From: Nocardia sienata NBRC 100364 | GTDB taxonomy: Bacteria; Actinomycetota; Actinomycetes; Mycobacteriales; Mycobacteriaceae | Direction: 5' to 3' | DNA: 64,000 nucleotides | NCBI RefSeq assembly: GCF_001613205.1 | Contig: NZ_BDBX01000027.1 | Span: 1 to 64,000 of the forward strand | Shown here: positions 52,658-61,352 of the stretch, piece by piece | Layout of the letters: each line of letters starts with the position of its first letter | Position numbering within the stretch: position 1 is the first letter of the stretch | Program-made: the position numbers and the translations under genes | Notes under the pieces: model-generated | The model's database searches: none | Seen by the model: only the letters and a program-made list of their open reading frames with translations | Told to the model about the DNA's origin: nothing

Positions 52658-53836
52658 CTACAGATACATCCCGGTATCGGGAGCAGCCGCGGTGACCGCG
52701 ATATCGCCCTGACCCTCGCGGAGCGCGACCAGCTCCGCGAGCGTCGCCTCCGTAGCGGAACCGGCGGCGGGGTGGTCGCCCAACCAGGTCCGGGCTTCGG
52801 CGGCCGACAGCTTCCCGATCTCCAACTGGGCCAGGCAGCGGCCGGGCCGGGTGACCGCGGGGTGCAGTCGCGACAGATCCTCGTTGGTGCTGATCGCCAC
52901 CAGCACATCGCGACTCTGGCCCAGCATCCCGTCGGTGAGGTTCAGCAGCCGGGAAAGGCCCTGTCCCGAGGAGCTTTTCGCCTCCGCGTGAATGAGCTCA
53001 TCGCAATCCTCCAGGATCAGCAACCGCCAGCGGTCGGCTTGCTCGTCCTCACCCTCGGCTCCCATGGCCGCACGCATCAGATACCCGGGCTTGGCGAACA
53101 ACATCTCGGGATCGAGTACACAATCGGCCTGGCACCACTGCGACCATGATCTGGCCAGCGCCCGCAGTGCGGTGGTCTTGCCGGTGCCGGGCGGACCGTG
53201 CAACAGGAGCAGCCGCCCGCGAATATCGTCCGGGCGTAGCGCCATCAGGCGGTCCAGGGCGCCGGCCACACCGGAGCTGTAGTTCCCGCGGATCTCCGGC
53301 CACTCCGGCGTGGTGACGGTGAGGACCCGCCGGGTCGCCCCGCGGTCGCCCTGGTGCCAGAAACCCATCTTCACCGCGGTCAGATCGGCGGGCATCGCCT
53401 CTTCGGCGTCGCGAGTCGCTTCCGCGACTATGCGTTCGGCCAATTCGTCGCTGATCGCGGTCACTTCCACGGTGGCCGATCTGTCCGCCCACCGATCGGC
53501 CCGCAGTGCCCAGTCCTTCCCGAGCACGAGAATCGACAACGAATCGACTTCGACCACCTGGCGCGCGATCACCGAGCCCGGCGGGCGCAGCGGGGCATCC
53601 ACCCGCACCCGCTCCAGTTGTCTCTTCCGGTAGAAAGGCTGCACGCCGCGGCCGAAGAGGCTGAGCGCCAGCATGTCCAGCAGGTCACGCGGGGTGGAAT
53701 AGGAATCGAGAACGGCCGACCACGGGAGGGCATCGGCGGGTTCGGCGGCGGTGCTGTCGAATTCGATCAAGCGCAGGGGTTCGTTGCGTTCGGGCATCGC
53801 CGACCATGATCTGCCCGCCGCCACGACGGCGTCCAC
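52658..53836 (-). CDS. AAA ATPase with DUF5925-like N-terminal domain
   Basis: About 392 aa. The first ~190 residues (LIEFDSTAAEPADALPWSAVLDSYSTPRDLLDMLALSLFGRGVQPFYRK...) resemble the actinobacterial DUF5925 domain. An AAA module follows: Walker A LLLHGPPGTGKTTALRALA, Walker B RWRLLILEDCDELIH, sensor LVAISTNEDLSRLHPAVTRPGRCL with an Arg finger. Likely a hexameric remodelling ATPase; partner unknown. GTG 53836 (SD GGAA) or ATG 53797. Convergent with the IPT genes. Confidence 0.8.
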   Translation of the reverse strand: MDAVVAAGRSWSAMPERNEPLRLIEFDSTAAEPADALPWSAVLDSYSTPRDLLDMLALSLFGRGVQPFYRKRQLERVRVDAPLRPPGSVIARQVVEVDSLSILVLGKDWALRADRWADRSATVEVTAISDELAERIVAEATRDAEEAMPADLTAVKMGFWHQGDRGATRRVLTVTTPEWPEIRGNYSSGVAGALDRLMALRPDDIRGRLLLLHGPPGTGKTTALRALARSWSQWCQADCVLDPEMLFAKPGYLMRAAMGAEGEDEQADRWRLLILEDCDELIHAEAKSSSGQGLSRLLNLTDGMLGQSRDVLVAISTNEDLSRLHPAVTRPGRCLAQLEIGKLSAAEARTWLGDHPAAGSATEATLAELVALREGQGDIAVTAAAPDTGMYL

Positions 53837-53877
53837 CCGTTTTCCGCGAACCGTATTCCGCGACCGCGCCGGAGAAC

Positions 53878-54327
53878 TCAGGAGCGCAGCGACAACTCGA
53901 CCAGCGGCACGGTACCGATATCGCGGCCGGTGGCTCCTTCGATGATCGCGCTCAGTTTCCGGTACGCCTTCGGATGCCTGATCCGATAGCCGTCCAGTAC
54001 CGCGGCCGCCGCTTCCCGGTCCAGGACGCGCGCCACCGCTGGTGCTCGGTAACGAGTGCCGATACTGATCCGGCATTGCGGCTCGGCCAGCAGGTTCCGG
54101 TACCACTGGGCGGTCTCACCGAACCCCGAAGCGATCACCACGGTATCGGTGTCCGGCCGGTCCACCGTCTCCAATGCCACGTATCGCGGCCGGCCGGAGG
54201 TGCGGCCGATATGTTCCAGCAACAGCAGCCGGCCACCGAACAGGAAACCCAGTCGAGCGCGGAACGCCCAGATGGGCGAACGAACCAACCACCGGTTCCG
54301 CAGCAGTTTCACGCCCAGATCCGTCAT
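53878..54327 (-). CDS. Deazaflavin-dependent nitroreductase-family protein
   Basis: 149 aa, same split-barrel family as the gene at 16410. LFGGRLLLLEHIGRTSGRPRYVALETVDRPDTDTVVIASGFGETAQWYRNLLAEPQCRISIGTRY is diagnostic; the C-terminal part is short. F420 binding is inferred from the family. ATG 54327; a longer frame to 54378 is unconserved. Its start is 23 nt left of the pnt terminator hairpin. Confidence 0.85.
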   Translation of the reverse strand: MTDLGVKLLRNRWLVRSPIWAFRARLGFLFGGRLLLLEHIGRTSGRPRYVALETVDRPDTDTVVIASGFGETAQWYRNLLAEPQCRISIGTRYRAPAVARVLDREAAAAVLDGYRIRHPKAYRKLSAIIEGATGRDIGTVPLVELSLRS

Positions 54328-54349
54328 CCACCGACGGTAACAGCCCAGG

Positions 54350-54399
54350 CGGCCCCGGTGCGGGCTCGATCCGGACAACCGAGCCCGCCACCGGGGCCG
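54350..54399 (-). terminator. Terminator of the pnt operon
   Basis: A 19-bp stem with a single bulged base (54350-54368 with 54380-54399) and an 11-nt loop, 18 nt past the pntB stop. Confidence 0.75.
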
Positions 54400-54417
54400 A
54401 CACTGCGCTCGAACGGG

Positions 54418-55836
54418 CTACAGCGCTTTCAGTTCCTCGGTGACCGCACCGACCGACTTCTTCGCATCGCCGAAGAGCATGGACGTGTGGTCGGAGTAGA
54501 ACAGCGGATTGTCGATACCGGCGAAACCGCTGTTCATCGAACGCTTCAGCACGATCACCGATTTGGCCTGGTCGACATTGAGGACCGGCATACCGTAGAT
54601 CGGGCTGGCCGAATCCTCGCGGGCGGCCGGGTTGGTGACATCGTTGGCGCCGATGACCAGGGCGACATCGGTGCGGCCGAATTCGCCGTTGATATCGTCC
54701 ATTTCCTTCATGGCGTCGTAGGACACCTCGGCCTCGGCCAGCAGCACGTTCATATGCCCGGGCATCCGCCCCGCGACCGGATGGATGGCGTATTTGACCT
54801 CGACGCCCTTGGCTTCGAGCAGTCCCGCCATCTCCTTCACCGCGTGCTGGGCCTGGGCGACGGCCATACCGTAGCCGGGCACCACGATCACCTGGTTGGC
54901 GTAGGCCATCTGGATCGCCGCGTCGGCCGCCGAGGTGGCCTTGGCCTGTTTCTGCTCGCCGCCACCGGAGGCGGCGACCGCGCCGCCGCCACCGAAGCCG
55001 CCCGCCACGATGGCCGGGATGGACCGGTTCATGGCCTTGGCCATCAGATTGGTCAGGATGGTGCCGGACGCGCCGACGATCATGCCGGCCACGATCATCG
55101 CGGTGTTGTTCAACGCCAGACCGGCCGCCGCGGCGGAGAGGCCGGTGAGCGCGTTGAGCAGCGAGATCACCACGGGCATATCGGCGCCACCGATCGGCAG
55201 CACCACCATCAGGCCCAGCACACCGGCGGCCAGCAGCAGGCCGACCATCCACCACTGCGAGACGCCGCCGTCGGACGCGCCGAGCCCGATGACGACCGCC
55301 GCCGCGATCGCGGCCACCAGCAGCAGCAGATTCACCACCTGCTGCAGTTTGCCGAGACCGATCGGGCGGCCGGGCAGGATCTCCTGCAGCTTCCCGAACG
55401 CGATCAGCGAACCCCAGAACGAGACCGAGCCGATGATCGCGGCGAACAGCGAACCCACGATGATGTGCGCCGTCGGTTCCTCGCCGTGATGGAAGGCCGA
55501 GAAGCCGGTGGTGTCGATGAATTCGGCCCAGGCGATGAGGGCGACCGTTCCGCCGCCGACGCCGTTGAACGCCGCCACCAGCTGGGGCATCGCGGTCATC
55601 TTGGTGTAGCGGGCGGGCGGCACGCCCAGCACCACGCCGACGACGAGGCCCGCGACGATCAGGATCCAGTTCGTGGTGTCACGGACGGCGATCAGGGTGG
55701 CGATCACCGCGATCGCCATACCGGCCGCCGCGATCCAGTTGCCCCGGACCGCGGTCTTCGGGCCGGTCAGCCCCATCAGACCGTAGATGAACAGGGCGAA
55801 GGACAGGATGTAGAGGATATCGACCAGATTGTCCAT
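54418..55836 (-). CDS. pntB: NAD(P) transhydrogenase subunit beta
   Basis: 472 aa. An N-terminal block of about 8-9 transmembrane helices (domain II) is followed by the NADP-binding domain III (VIVVPGYGMAVAQAQHAVKEMAGLL, then VALVIGANDVTNPAAREDSASPIYGMPVL and VIVLKRSMNSGFAG). Couples proton entry to NADPH formation from NADH. Last gene of pntAa-pntAb-pntB, 3 nt after pntAb. Confidence 0.97.
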   Translation of the reverse strand: MDNLVDILYILSFALFIYGLMGLTGPKTAVRGNWIAAAGMAIAVIATLIAVRDTTNWILIVAGLVVGVVLGVPPARYTKMTAMPQLVAAFNGVGGGTVALIAWAEFIDTTGFSAFHHGEEPTAHIIVGSLFAAIIGSVSFWGSLIAFGKLQEILPGRPIGLGKLQQVVNLLLLVAAIAAAVVIGLGASDGGVSQWWMVGLLLAAGVLGLMVVLPIGGADMPVVISLLNALTGLSAAAAGLALNNTAMIVAGMIVGASGTILTNLMAKAMNRSIPAIVAGGFGGGGAVAASGGGEQKQAKATSAADAAIQMAYANQVIVVPGYGMAVAQAQHAVKEMAGLLEAKGVEVKYAIHPVAGRMPGHMNVLLAEAEVSYDAMKEMDDINGEFGRTDVALVIGANDVTNPAAREDSASPIYGMPVLNVDQAKSVIVLKRSMNSGFAGIDNPLFYSDHTSMLFGDAKKSVGAVTEELKAL

Positions 55837-55839
55837 GGG

Positions 55840-56160
55840 TCACTTACCTGCCTTCTCGGCACCCGCGGTGGGCTTCTTGCCTTTGAACATGCCCAGCATC
55901 CGGTCGGTGACCACGAAACCGCCGATCACGTTGAGCGTTCCGAACACCACGGCTACGAACAGGATGACCTGCACCCCGAGCGACGGGTCCTCCATCCGCC
56001 CGAGGGTGACCAGCGCGCCCAGCACCACGATGCCGTGGATGGCGTTGGTACCCGACATCAGCGGCGTGTGCAGGGTATTGGGGACCTTGGAGATCACCGC
56101 GAAACCCACGAAACCGGACAGCACCAGAATCGCGATATTCGCCAGCAGTTCGGTGTACAT
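55840..56160 (-). CDS. pntAb: NAD(P) transhydrogenase subunit alpha, membrane part
   Basis: 106 aa, three to four transmembrane helices (LANIAILVLSGFVGFAVI, NAIHGIVVLGALVTLG, VILFVAVVFGTLNVIGGFVV). In three-subunit transhydrogenases this is the C-terminal membrane piece of alpha. ATG 56160 overlaps the pntAa stop (TGATG). Confidence 0.95.
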   Translation of the reverse strand: MYTELLANIAILVLSGFVGFAVISKVPNTLHTPLMSGTNAIHGIVVLGALVTLGRMEDPSLGVQVILFVAVVFGTLNVIGGFVVTDRMLGMFKGKKPTAGAEKAGK

Positions 56161-57293
56161 CACTGCGCCTTCGTCGTCGGTTCGGCGTCACGGGTGACGC
56201 AGGAATCGGCCAGTACCTGATCGGAGAAATCGGGTTTCAGTTCGCCCTCGGCGAGCATCAGTTCCAGCAGCGCGGCGATGTTCTTCGAGTACAGCTCACT
56301 GGCGTGCTCGGGCATCGTGGCGGGCAGGTTCAGCGGCGAGCAGATCGTCACCTCGTGCTTCACCACGGTCTGCCCTGGTTCGGTGAGTTCGCAGTTGCCG
56401 CCGGTCTCCCCGGCGAGATCCACGATGACGCTGCCCGGTTTCATACCGGCCACCGCGCCCGCGGTCACCAGCCGCGGCGCCGGACGACCGGGTACGAGCG
56501 CGGTGGTGATCACCACGTCGAAACCCTTGATGGCGTCCTCGAGCGCCTGCTGCTGTCTGTCCTTCTCCTCGTCGGTGAGTTCGCGGGCGTAGCCGCCCTC
56601 ACCGGCGGCGTCGATCCCGAGATCGAGCCACTGGGCGCCGACCGAACGCACCTGGTCGGCGACCTCGGGGCGCACGTCGTAGCCGGTGGTCCGGCCGCCC
56701 AGGCGCTTCGCGGTGGCCAGCGCCTGCAGGCCGGCCACACCGACGCCGAGCACCAGTACGGTCGCCGGTTTCACGGTGCCGGCGGCGGTGGTGAGCATCG
56801 GGAAGAAGCGGGTCGATTCCGAGGCCGCCAGCAGTACCGCTTTGTACCCGGCGACATTGGCCTGCGAGGAGAGCGCGTCCATCACCTGGGCGCGCGAGAT
56901 CCGCGGAATGGCCTCCACCGCGAAGGCCTGCACTCCGGCCTTCTTCAGCGCGTCGATCTGGTTGTCGGCGTTGCGGGGGGCGAGGAATCCGATGAGCGTC
57001 TGCCCCGAGGACAGTTTGCCCACCTCGGCACCGCTGGGCGGGGCCACCTTGACGACCACGTCGGCCGACCAGGGGTCACCGATCTTCGCGCCGGCTTCGG
57101 TGTATGCGGTATCGGGAATGAGCGCGCCCGCTCCGGCTCCGGCCTCGACCACGACCTCCACGCCCTGCTTCACCAGCGTGGGAATGATCTTCGGAACCAA
57201 GGCGACCCGCCGCTCGCCCGCGGCGGATTCGCGAACGACACCGACACGCGCCCCGCGCGGCGACGAATCGCTCACGGCCTGCGTTGTCTCCAC
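56160..57293 (-). CDS. pntAa: NAD(P) transhydrogenase subunit alpha, NAD-binding part
   Basis: 377 aa, soluble NAD(H)-binding domain I. VGVVRESAAGERRVALVPKIIPTLVKQGVEVVVE (alanine dehydrogenase/PNT N-terminus), the nucleotide fold VLVLGVGVAGLQALATAKRLGGRTTGYDVRPE, and VDLAGETGGNCELTEPG near the C-terminus. GTG start at 57293 with GGAGAGGGA upstream. First gene of the operon. Confidence 0.97.
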   Translation of the reverse strand: METTQAVSDSSPRGARVGVVRESAAGERRVALVPKIIPTLVKQGVEVVVEAGAGAGALIPDTAYTEAGAKIGDPWSADVVVKVAPPSGAEVGKLSSGQTLIGFLAPRNADNQIDALKKAGVQAFAVEAIPRISRAQVMDALSSQANVAGYKAVLLAASESTRFFPMLTTAAGTVKPATVLVLGVGVAGLQALATAKRLGGRTTGYDVRPEVADQVRSVGAQWLDLGIDAAGEGGYARELTDEEKDRQQQALEDAIKGFDVVITTALVPGRPAPRLVTAGAVAGMKPGSVIVDLAGETGGNCELTEPGQTVVKHEVTICSPLNLPATMPEHASELYSKNIAALLELMLAEGELKPDFSDQVLADSCVTRDAEPTTKAQ

Positions 57294-57569
57294 TGTGCTT
57301 CCCTCTCCTGCTGTTTCGGCCGCCGATCAACGGCGCCGGGCGGAGGTGTCCTGGGACACCACCGCCCGAAATCCTGGCAACCGTACATCGGCCGCAGTGA
57401 GATTAGCTGAGATGCCCGTCACATTCCGTGTAGACAACCGTATGTCTTCACATCGGTAAAGCCTGATAGCGGGATATTTCCGCCGAAGCATGCTCAACAG
57501 TTTGAAAAGTTTGCCAAGTCGACGCCCACTCCGGGACCCGCGGCGCCCTTACGCCGTAGAGTGCGCCGT

Positions 57570-58025
57570 GTGAACGACTGCGTTTTCTGCGGGATCGTGG
57601 CCGGTACCGCACCGGCCCATCGGGTGTACGAGGACGATACGGTGACCGCGTTCCTGGATATCCGGCCGATCACCCGCGGGCACACGCTGGTGATCCCGAA
57701 GCGTCATGCCACCGATCTATCCGAACTCGATGCCGAGACCGGAGTGGATATGTTCCGGGTCGGCCATCGCGTCGCCCGGGCGGTACAGGGGCCCGGGTTC
57801 GCCGCCGACGGCGCGAATCTGCTGATCAACGATGGCAAGGCCGCGTTTCAGACGGTCGCGCACGTCCATCTGCATGTGATCCCCCGCAGCCACGGCGACA
57901 AGTTCCGGTTCGCGACCGGACTCGTGCTGCGCCGCTCGCACGAGCCCGACCGCGTCGCCGCCGCCCTCCGCGCGGACCTGGCCGCCCTGGACGCGCGGCC
58001 CGGATCCGACGGAGACCCGGTCTGA
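57570..58025 (+). CDS. HIT-family hydrolase
   Basis: 151 aa. Histidine triad HVHLHV (about 98-103, catalytic His 100) and the Hint-like start CVFCGIVAGTAPAHRVYEDDTVTAFLDIRPITRGHTLVIPKRH. It hydrolyses nucleoside phosphoramidates or dinucleoside polyphosphates by family. GTG at 57570 lies 7 nt after TAGAGT, a leaderless arrangement; a GTG at 57561 is less likely. Confidence 0.94.
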   Translation: MNDCVFCGIVAGTAPAHRVYEDDTVTAFLDIRPITRGHTLVIPKRHATDLSELDAETGVDMFRVGHRVARAVQGPGFAADGANLLINDGKAAFQTVAHVHLHVIPRSHGDKFRFATGLVLRRSHEPDRVAAALRADLAALDARPGSDGDPV

Positions 58026-58128
58026 TTCCGGGCGAGTCCGCAAGAATTTCGATCAGCCGGCCAAGGCACTGCCGGCGATGCGATCCCTCCGCCGCGGATC
58101 GCATGTACCGGCTTCGAAGGAGAACCGA

Positions 58129-58965
58129 ATGACCGACACACTCGACCGTCCCGAACTCACCGCGCATTTGTCCGACCAGTTCGACGCCCTCGCCGAACTG
58201 GTCGCCGACCTCGACGAGGAACAGTGGCGGACGCCCTCGCCGCTGCCGGGGTGGACCGTGTTCGATGTGCTGAGCCATGTGATCGGCACCGAGTCGCTGC
58301 TGCTCGGGGACAAGCCGCCGGCGCGTGATCCACAGGCGCCCGATATCGATGTGAAGACCCTCCCGCACGTACGGAACGAGATCGGCGCCCTCAACGAGGT
58401 CTGGGTGCAGCGGCTGCGCCCCCGCCCGGGTGCCGAACTGCTCGGCCTGTACCGCGAAGTGATCAGCCGCCGCCGGGCCGCGCTCGCCGCCATGGACGAT
58501 GCGGCGTGGTCGGCGCCGTCACCGTCACCGATCGGCGAGGTGCCCTACGCGCGGTTCATGCGGGTGCGGTTGTTCGACTGCTGGATGCACGAACTCGATA
58601 TCGCCGACGCGCTGGGCAAACGGGTCGACGAGGGCGGTCCACGGGGTGAACTCGCCTTCGCCGAATTCGCGCAGTCGCTGCCCCGGGTGATCGCGAAACG
58701 CGGTAAGGCGCCGGCCGGTTCACTCATCACCCTGGCACTCACCGGTCCGCTCGCGCGGACCCTGCACATCGAGGTCGGCGATCGGGCCCGCTATGTGGAC
58801 ACACCCGCCTCCGAACCCACCGTGACACTGGAACTGGACTCCGGTCTGCTGGTTCGGCTCGGTGGCGGCCGGGTGGACGCCGACTCGGCACTGGACCGGA
58901 TCACCTTCCACGGGGACGCGGATCTGGGCCGGCAGGTGGTCCGGAATCTGGCGTTCACCATCTGA
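58129..58965 (+). CDS. Mycothiol-dependent isomerase/DinB-like protein
   Basis: 278 aa. The N-terminal four-helix domain (LSDQFDALAELVADLDEEQWRTPSPLPGWTVFDVLSHVIGTESLLLG) matches the mycothiol-dependent maleylpyruvate isomerase N-domain, with His50 and a second ligand set in LFDCWMHELDIAD. The C-terminal half is the sterol-carrier-like MDMPI C domain. A mycothiol transferase role is inferred. SD GAAGGAG before ATG 58129. Followed after 1 nt by the S51 peptidase gene. Confidence 0.88.
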   Translation: MTDTLDRPELTAHLSDQFDALAELVADLDEEQWRTPSPLPGWTVFDVLSHVIGTESLLLGDKPPARDPQAPDIDVKTLPHVRNEIGALNEVWVQRLRPRPGAELLGLYREVISRRRAALAAMDDAAWSAPSPSPIGEVPYARFMRVRLFDCWMHELDIADALGKRVDEGGPRGELAFAEFAQSLPRVIAKRGKAPAGSLITLALTGPLARTLHIEVGDRARYVDTPASEPTVTLELDSGLLVRLGGGRVDADSALDRITFHGDADLGRQVVRNLAFTI

Positions 58966-58966
58966 G

Positions 58967-59608
58967 ATGCGGCTGTTCCTGGCGAGCTACCGGTTCGGCG
59001 CTCATTACGACCTCTTCGCCGCGCTGGCCGGGGAGCCGGGCCCGATCGCGGTGATCGCCAATGCCTTCGACTCCTGGCCCCGGGGCCGTGCCGCCGCGCT
59101 GACCAGCGAACTGGCCCCATTGCGCGCACTCGGCTTCCGGCCCGAGGAGGTCGATCTGCGCGAATACGCCGGGCGCCCGGAGGAGTTGCGCCGGCGGCTG
59201 GCGCGGTTCCCCGTCCTCTGGGTCCGCGGGGGCAACACCTTCGTCCTGCGCGCCCAGTTCGCACGCAGCGGTGCGGACCTGGTGATCCCGGAAATGCTGG
59301 CGGCGGATTCGGTCGTCTACGCGGGTTACAGCGCGGGCGCCTGTGTACTGAGCCCGGACCTGCACGGTCTGGAGACCGCCGACGACCCCGCCGAGGTACG
59401 GCCGACCTGTGGTATCGACCCGATCTGGACGGGGCTCGGCGTGATAGATCGTCCGATAGTGCCGCATCTGGACTCTCCCACCGATCCCGAACGGACGGGC
59501 AATGCCCTCGCCGACCGCCTCCGGGCGGCCGGCACCCCGCACTGGGCGCTCACCGATGCCGATGTCGTGGTCCGCGACGGGGACGAAACCCGGGTGTACA
59601 CGGGTTGA
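58967..59608 (+). CDS. Peptidase S51 family (dipeptidase E-like)
   Basis: 213 aa. Ser122 nucleophile in YAGYSAGACVLSPDL, and LWVRGGNTFVLRAQF forming the oxyanion strand. Family members cleave Asp-containing dipeptides, but substrate is open here. The start is 1 nt past the upstream stop (TGAGATG), so it is coupled. Ends 7 nt before the convergent GtrA gene. Confidence 0.88.
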   Translation: MRLFLASYRFGAHYDLFAALAGEPGPIAVIANAFDSWPRGRAAALTSELAPLRALGFRPEEVDLREYAGRPEELRRRLARFPVLWVRGGNTFVLRAQFARSGADLVIPEMLAADSVVYAGYSAGACVLSPDLHGLETADDPAEVRPTCGIDPIWTGLGVIDRPIVPHLDSPTDPERTGNALADRLRAAGTPHWALTDADVVVRDGDETRVYTG

Positions 59609-59615
59609 CCGGCGG

Positions 59616-60089
59616 TCAGCGGCGCCGGAAGACCACCCAGCGCATGGCCGAGTACATGTACACCGCCTCGCACGCCCCGGCCAGCACCCGCGACAGGTGG
59701 TACTGCACGCCCAGTGCGGCCAGCCCGGCGCCGACGCCCAAGATGAAGGCGAGGTAGTTGAACACCACGACGACCGTGTAGAACACCGCCTGCCGTCCCG
59801 CCGGCGCGTGGGAGCGGAAGTTCAGCCGCCGGTTGAGATAGAACGCCAGCGCGAACGCACAGACGTAGCCGACCGAGACCGACAACCATCCCGGTAACCC
59901 GAGTCCGCTGCGCATCCCGGTGAGGATCAGCAGGTCGACCCCGAAGGTGAAACCGTTGATCAGCGCGAAACCGAGGAAGGTGGGGGCGACGCAGCGGTCC
60001 AGGCCCCACGGCAGGCGCGCGACCACCGCCCGGCACCAGCGGGCGAAGCGGATCTCCCACATATCGGCGTTCGTCGCGAGGTCCTGCAC
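59616..60089 (-). CDS. GtrA-family membrane protein
   Basis: 157 aa, four transmembrane helices (FLGFALINGFTFGVDLLIL, WLSVSVGYVCAFALAFYLNRRLNF, AVFYTVVVVFNYLAFILGVGAGL, and a final one near VLAGACEAVYMYSAMRWVVF). GtrA proteins are thought to move polyprenyl-linked sugars across the membrane for wall glycans. GTG 60089 preceded by GGGAGG (8 nt); ATG 60062 is an alternative. Divergent from the TrxR-like gene. Confidence 0.87.
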   Translation of the reverse strand: MQDLATNADMWEIRFARWCRAVVARLPWGLDRCVAPTFLGFALINGFTFGVDLLILTGMRSGLGLPGWLSVSVGYVCAFALAFYLNRRLNFRSHAPAGRQAVFYTVVVVFNYLAFILGVGAGLAALGVQYHLSRVLAGACEAVYMYSAMRWVVFRRR

Positions 60090-60208
60090 GCCGCCAGCCT
60101 CCCAGGACCAGGTGTCCGGCAGGTGTGCGCACGGCAAACGTGCAGTCCGGACACGGTTTTCCGGATGGATGCCGCAATCCGGCCCCACTGCACCGAGTTG
60201 CTATTGCA

Positions 60209-60222
60209 GCAAAATTGTTTGC
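60209..60222. promoter_or_regulatory. Small palindrome between gtrA and the TrxR-like gene
   Basis: GCAAA-ATTG-TTTGC at 60209-60222, flanked by a partial repeat ATTGCA/CCAAT, in a locally AT-rich spot of the 180-nt divergent region. Possible operator. Confidence 0.3.
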
Positions 60223-60269
60223 CAATCAATCCGAAGGTGCGGATAGTCGGCGCCGAGGAGGTGGTCACG

Positions 60270-61289
60270 GTGACCGATGAATTGGGCAACGACTACGACG
60301 TGGTGGTGGCAGGCGGCGGGGCGGCCGGACTGAACGGGGCGCTCATGCTGGCCCGGTCGCGGCGCAGCGTGGTGGTGATCGACGCGGGACATCCGCGCAA
60401 CGCTCCCGCCGAAGGTGTGCACGGACTGCTGGCGCGCGACGGTATGCCGCCGGCCGAACTACTCGCGACCGGCCGCGCCGAAGTCCGCCGCTACGGCGGC
60501 CGGGTGGTGTCCGGGGAGATCACCGGCGCGGTCCGCGACGGTGACCGTTTCACGATCACGCTCGCCGACGGCCGAGCGGTCCGGGCGCGGCGGCTGCTGG
60601 TGACCACGGGGTTGACCGACGAACTGCCCGCAATCCCGGGCCTGCGGGAACGCTGGGGTCGCGATGTACTGCACTGCCCGTACTGCCACGGCTGGGAGGT
60701 GCGCGACCGGGCGATCGCCGTGCTGAGCCGCGGGCCGATCTCCGTGCACCAGGTTCAGTTGTTCCGCCAGCTCAGCGACGATGTCGTCTACTTCACCCAC
60801 GATCAGCCCGACCCCACACCGGAAGTGGCGCAGCGGCTCGCCGCGCGCGGGGTCCGCGTAGTGCCGGGCGAGGTGGCCGGAATCGAGATCACCGACGACC
60901 GGATCACCGGCATCCGGCTCGCCGACGGCACCGTCGTCGCCCGGGAGGTCGTCGCCGTGGGTACGCGGATGGTCGCCCGCTCCGGATTCCTGGCCGGCCT
61001 GGGTCTGGCGGACACCGAGCATCCGGCCGGATTCGGCCGGTACATCCCGTGCGATACCACCGGCCGCACCGAGGTACCGGGGGTCTGGGCCGCCGGGAAC
61101 GTCACCGATCTGTCCGCACAGGTGGGCGCGGCCTCCGCGGCCGGCGCGATGGCCGGTGCGCAGATCAATGCCGATCTGGTGGAGGAGGAATTCGATACCG
61201 CGGTCGCCGCCGCGCGCGACGGTTTCGCGGGAGCCGCGGAGGCCGAGCTCGCGCAGTCGGTGAACGGCGCCCGCGGCCACGGACTGTGA
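60270..61289 (+). CDS. Thioredoxin-reductase-like NAD(P)/FAD oxidoreductase
   Basis: 339 aa. FAD site VVVAGGGAAGLNGALMLARS at the N-terminus, CPYCHGWE (Cys136/139) like the redox pair of TrxR, and a second FAD motif VPGVWAAGNVTDLSAQ. The NAD(P) fold between is recognisable but lacks a clean GxGxxA. Likely a stand-alone disulfide or small-molecule reductase. GTG 60270 with GAGGAGG about 10 nt upstream. Confidence 0.88.
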   Translation: MTDELGNDYDVVVAGGGAAGLNGALMLARSRRSVVVIDAGHPRNAPAEGVHGLLARDGMPPAELLATGRAEVRRYGGRVVSGEITGAVRDGDRFTITLADGRAVRARRLLVTTGLTDELPAIPGLRERWGRDVLHCPYCHGWEVRDRAIAVLSRGPISVHQVQLFRQLSDDVVYFTHDQPDPTPEVAQRLAARGVRVVPGEVAGIEITDDRITGIRLADGTVVAREVVAVGTRMVARSGFLAGLGLADTEHPAGFGRYIPCDTTGRTEVPGVWAAGNVTDLSAQVGAASAAGAMAGAQINADLVEEEFDTAVAAARDGFAGAAEAELAQSVNGARGHGL

Positions 61290-61352
61290 TCGCCGGGGTC
61301 CCGTCTGCCCGGACGGGACCCCATCCGGGCCGCGAGCGGTTAGCGTTGGGGC

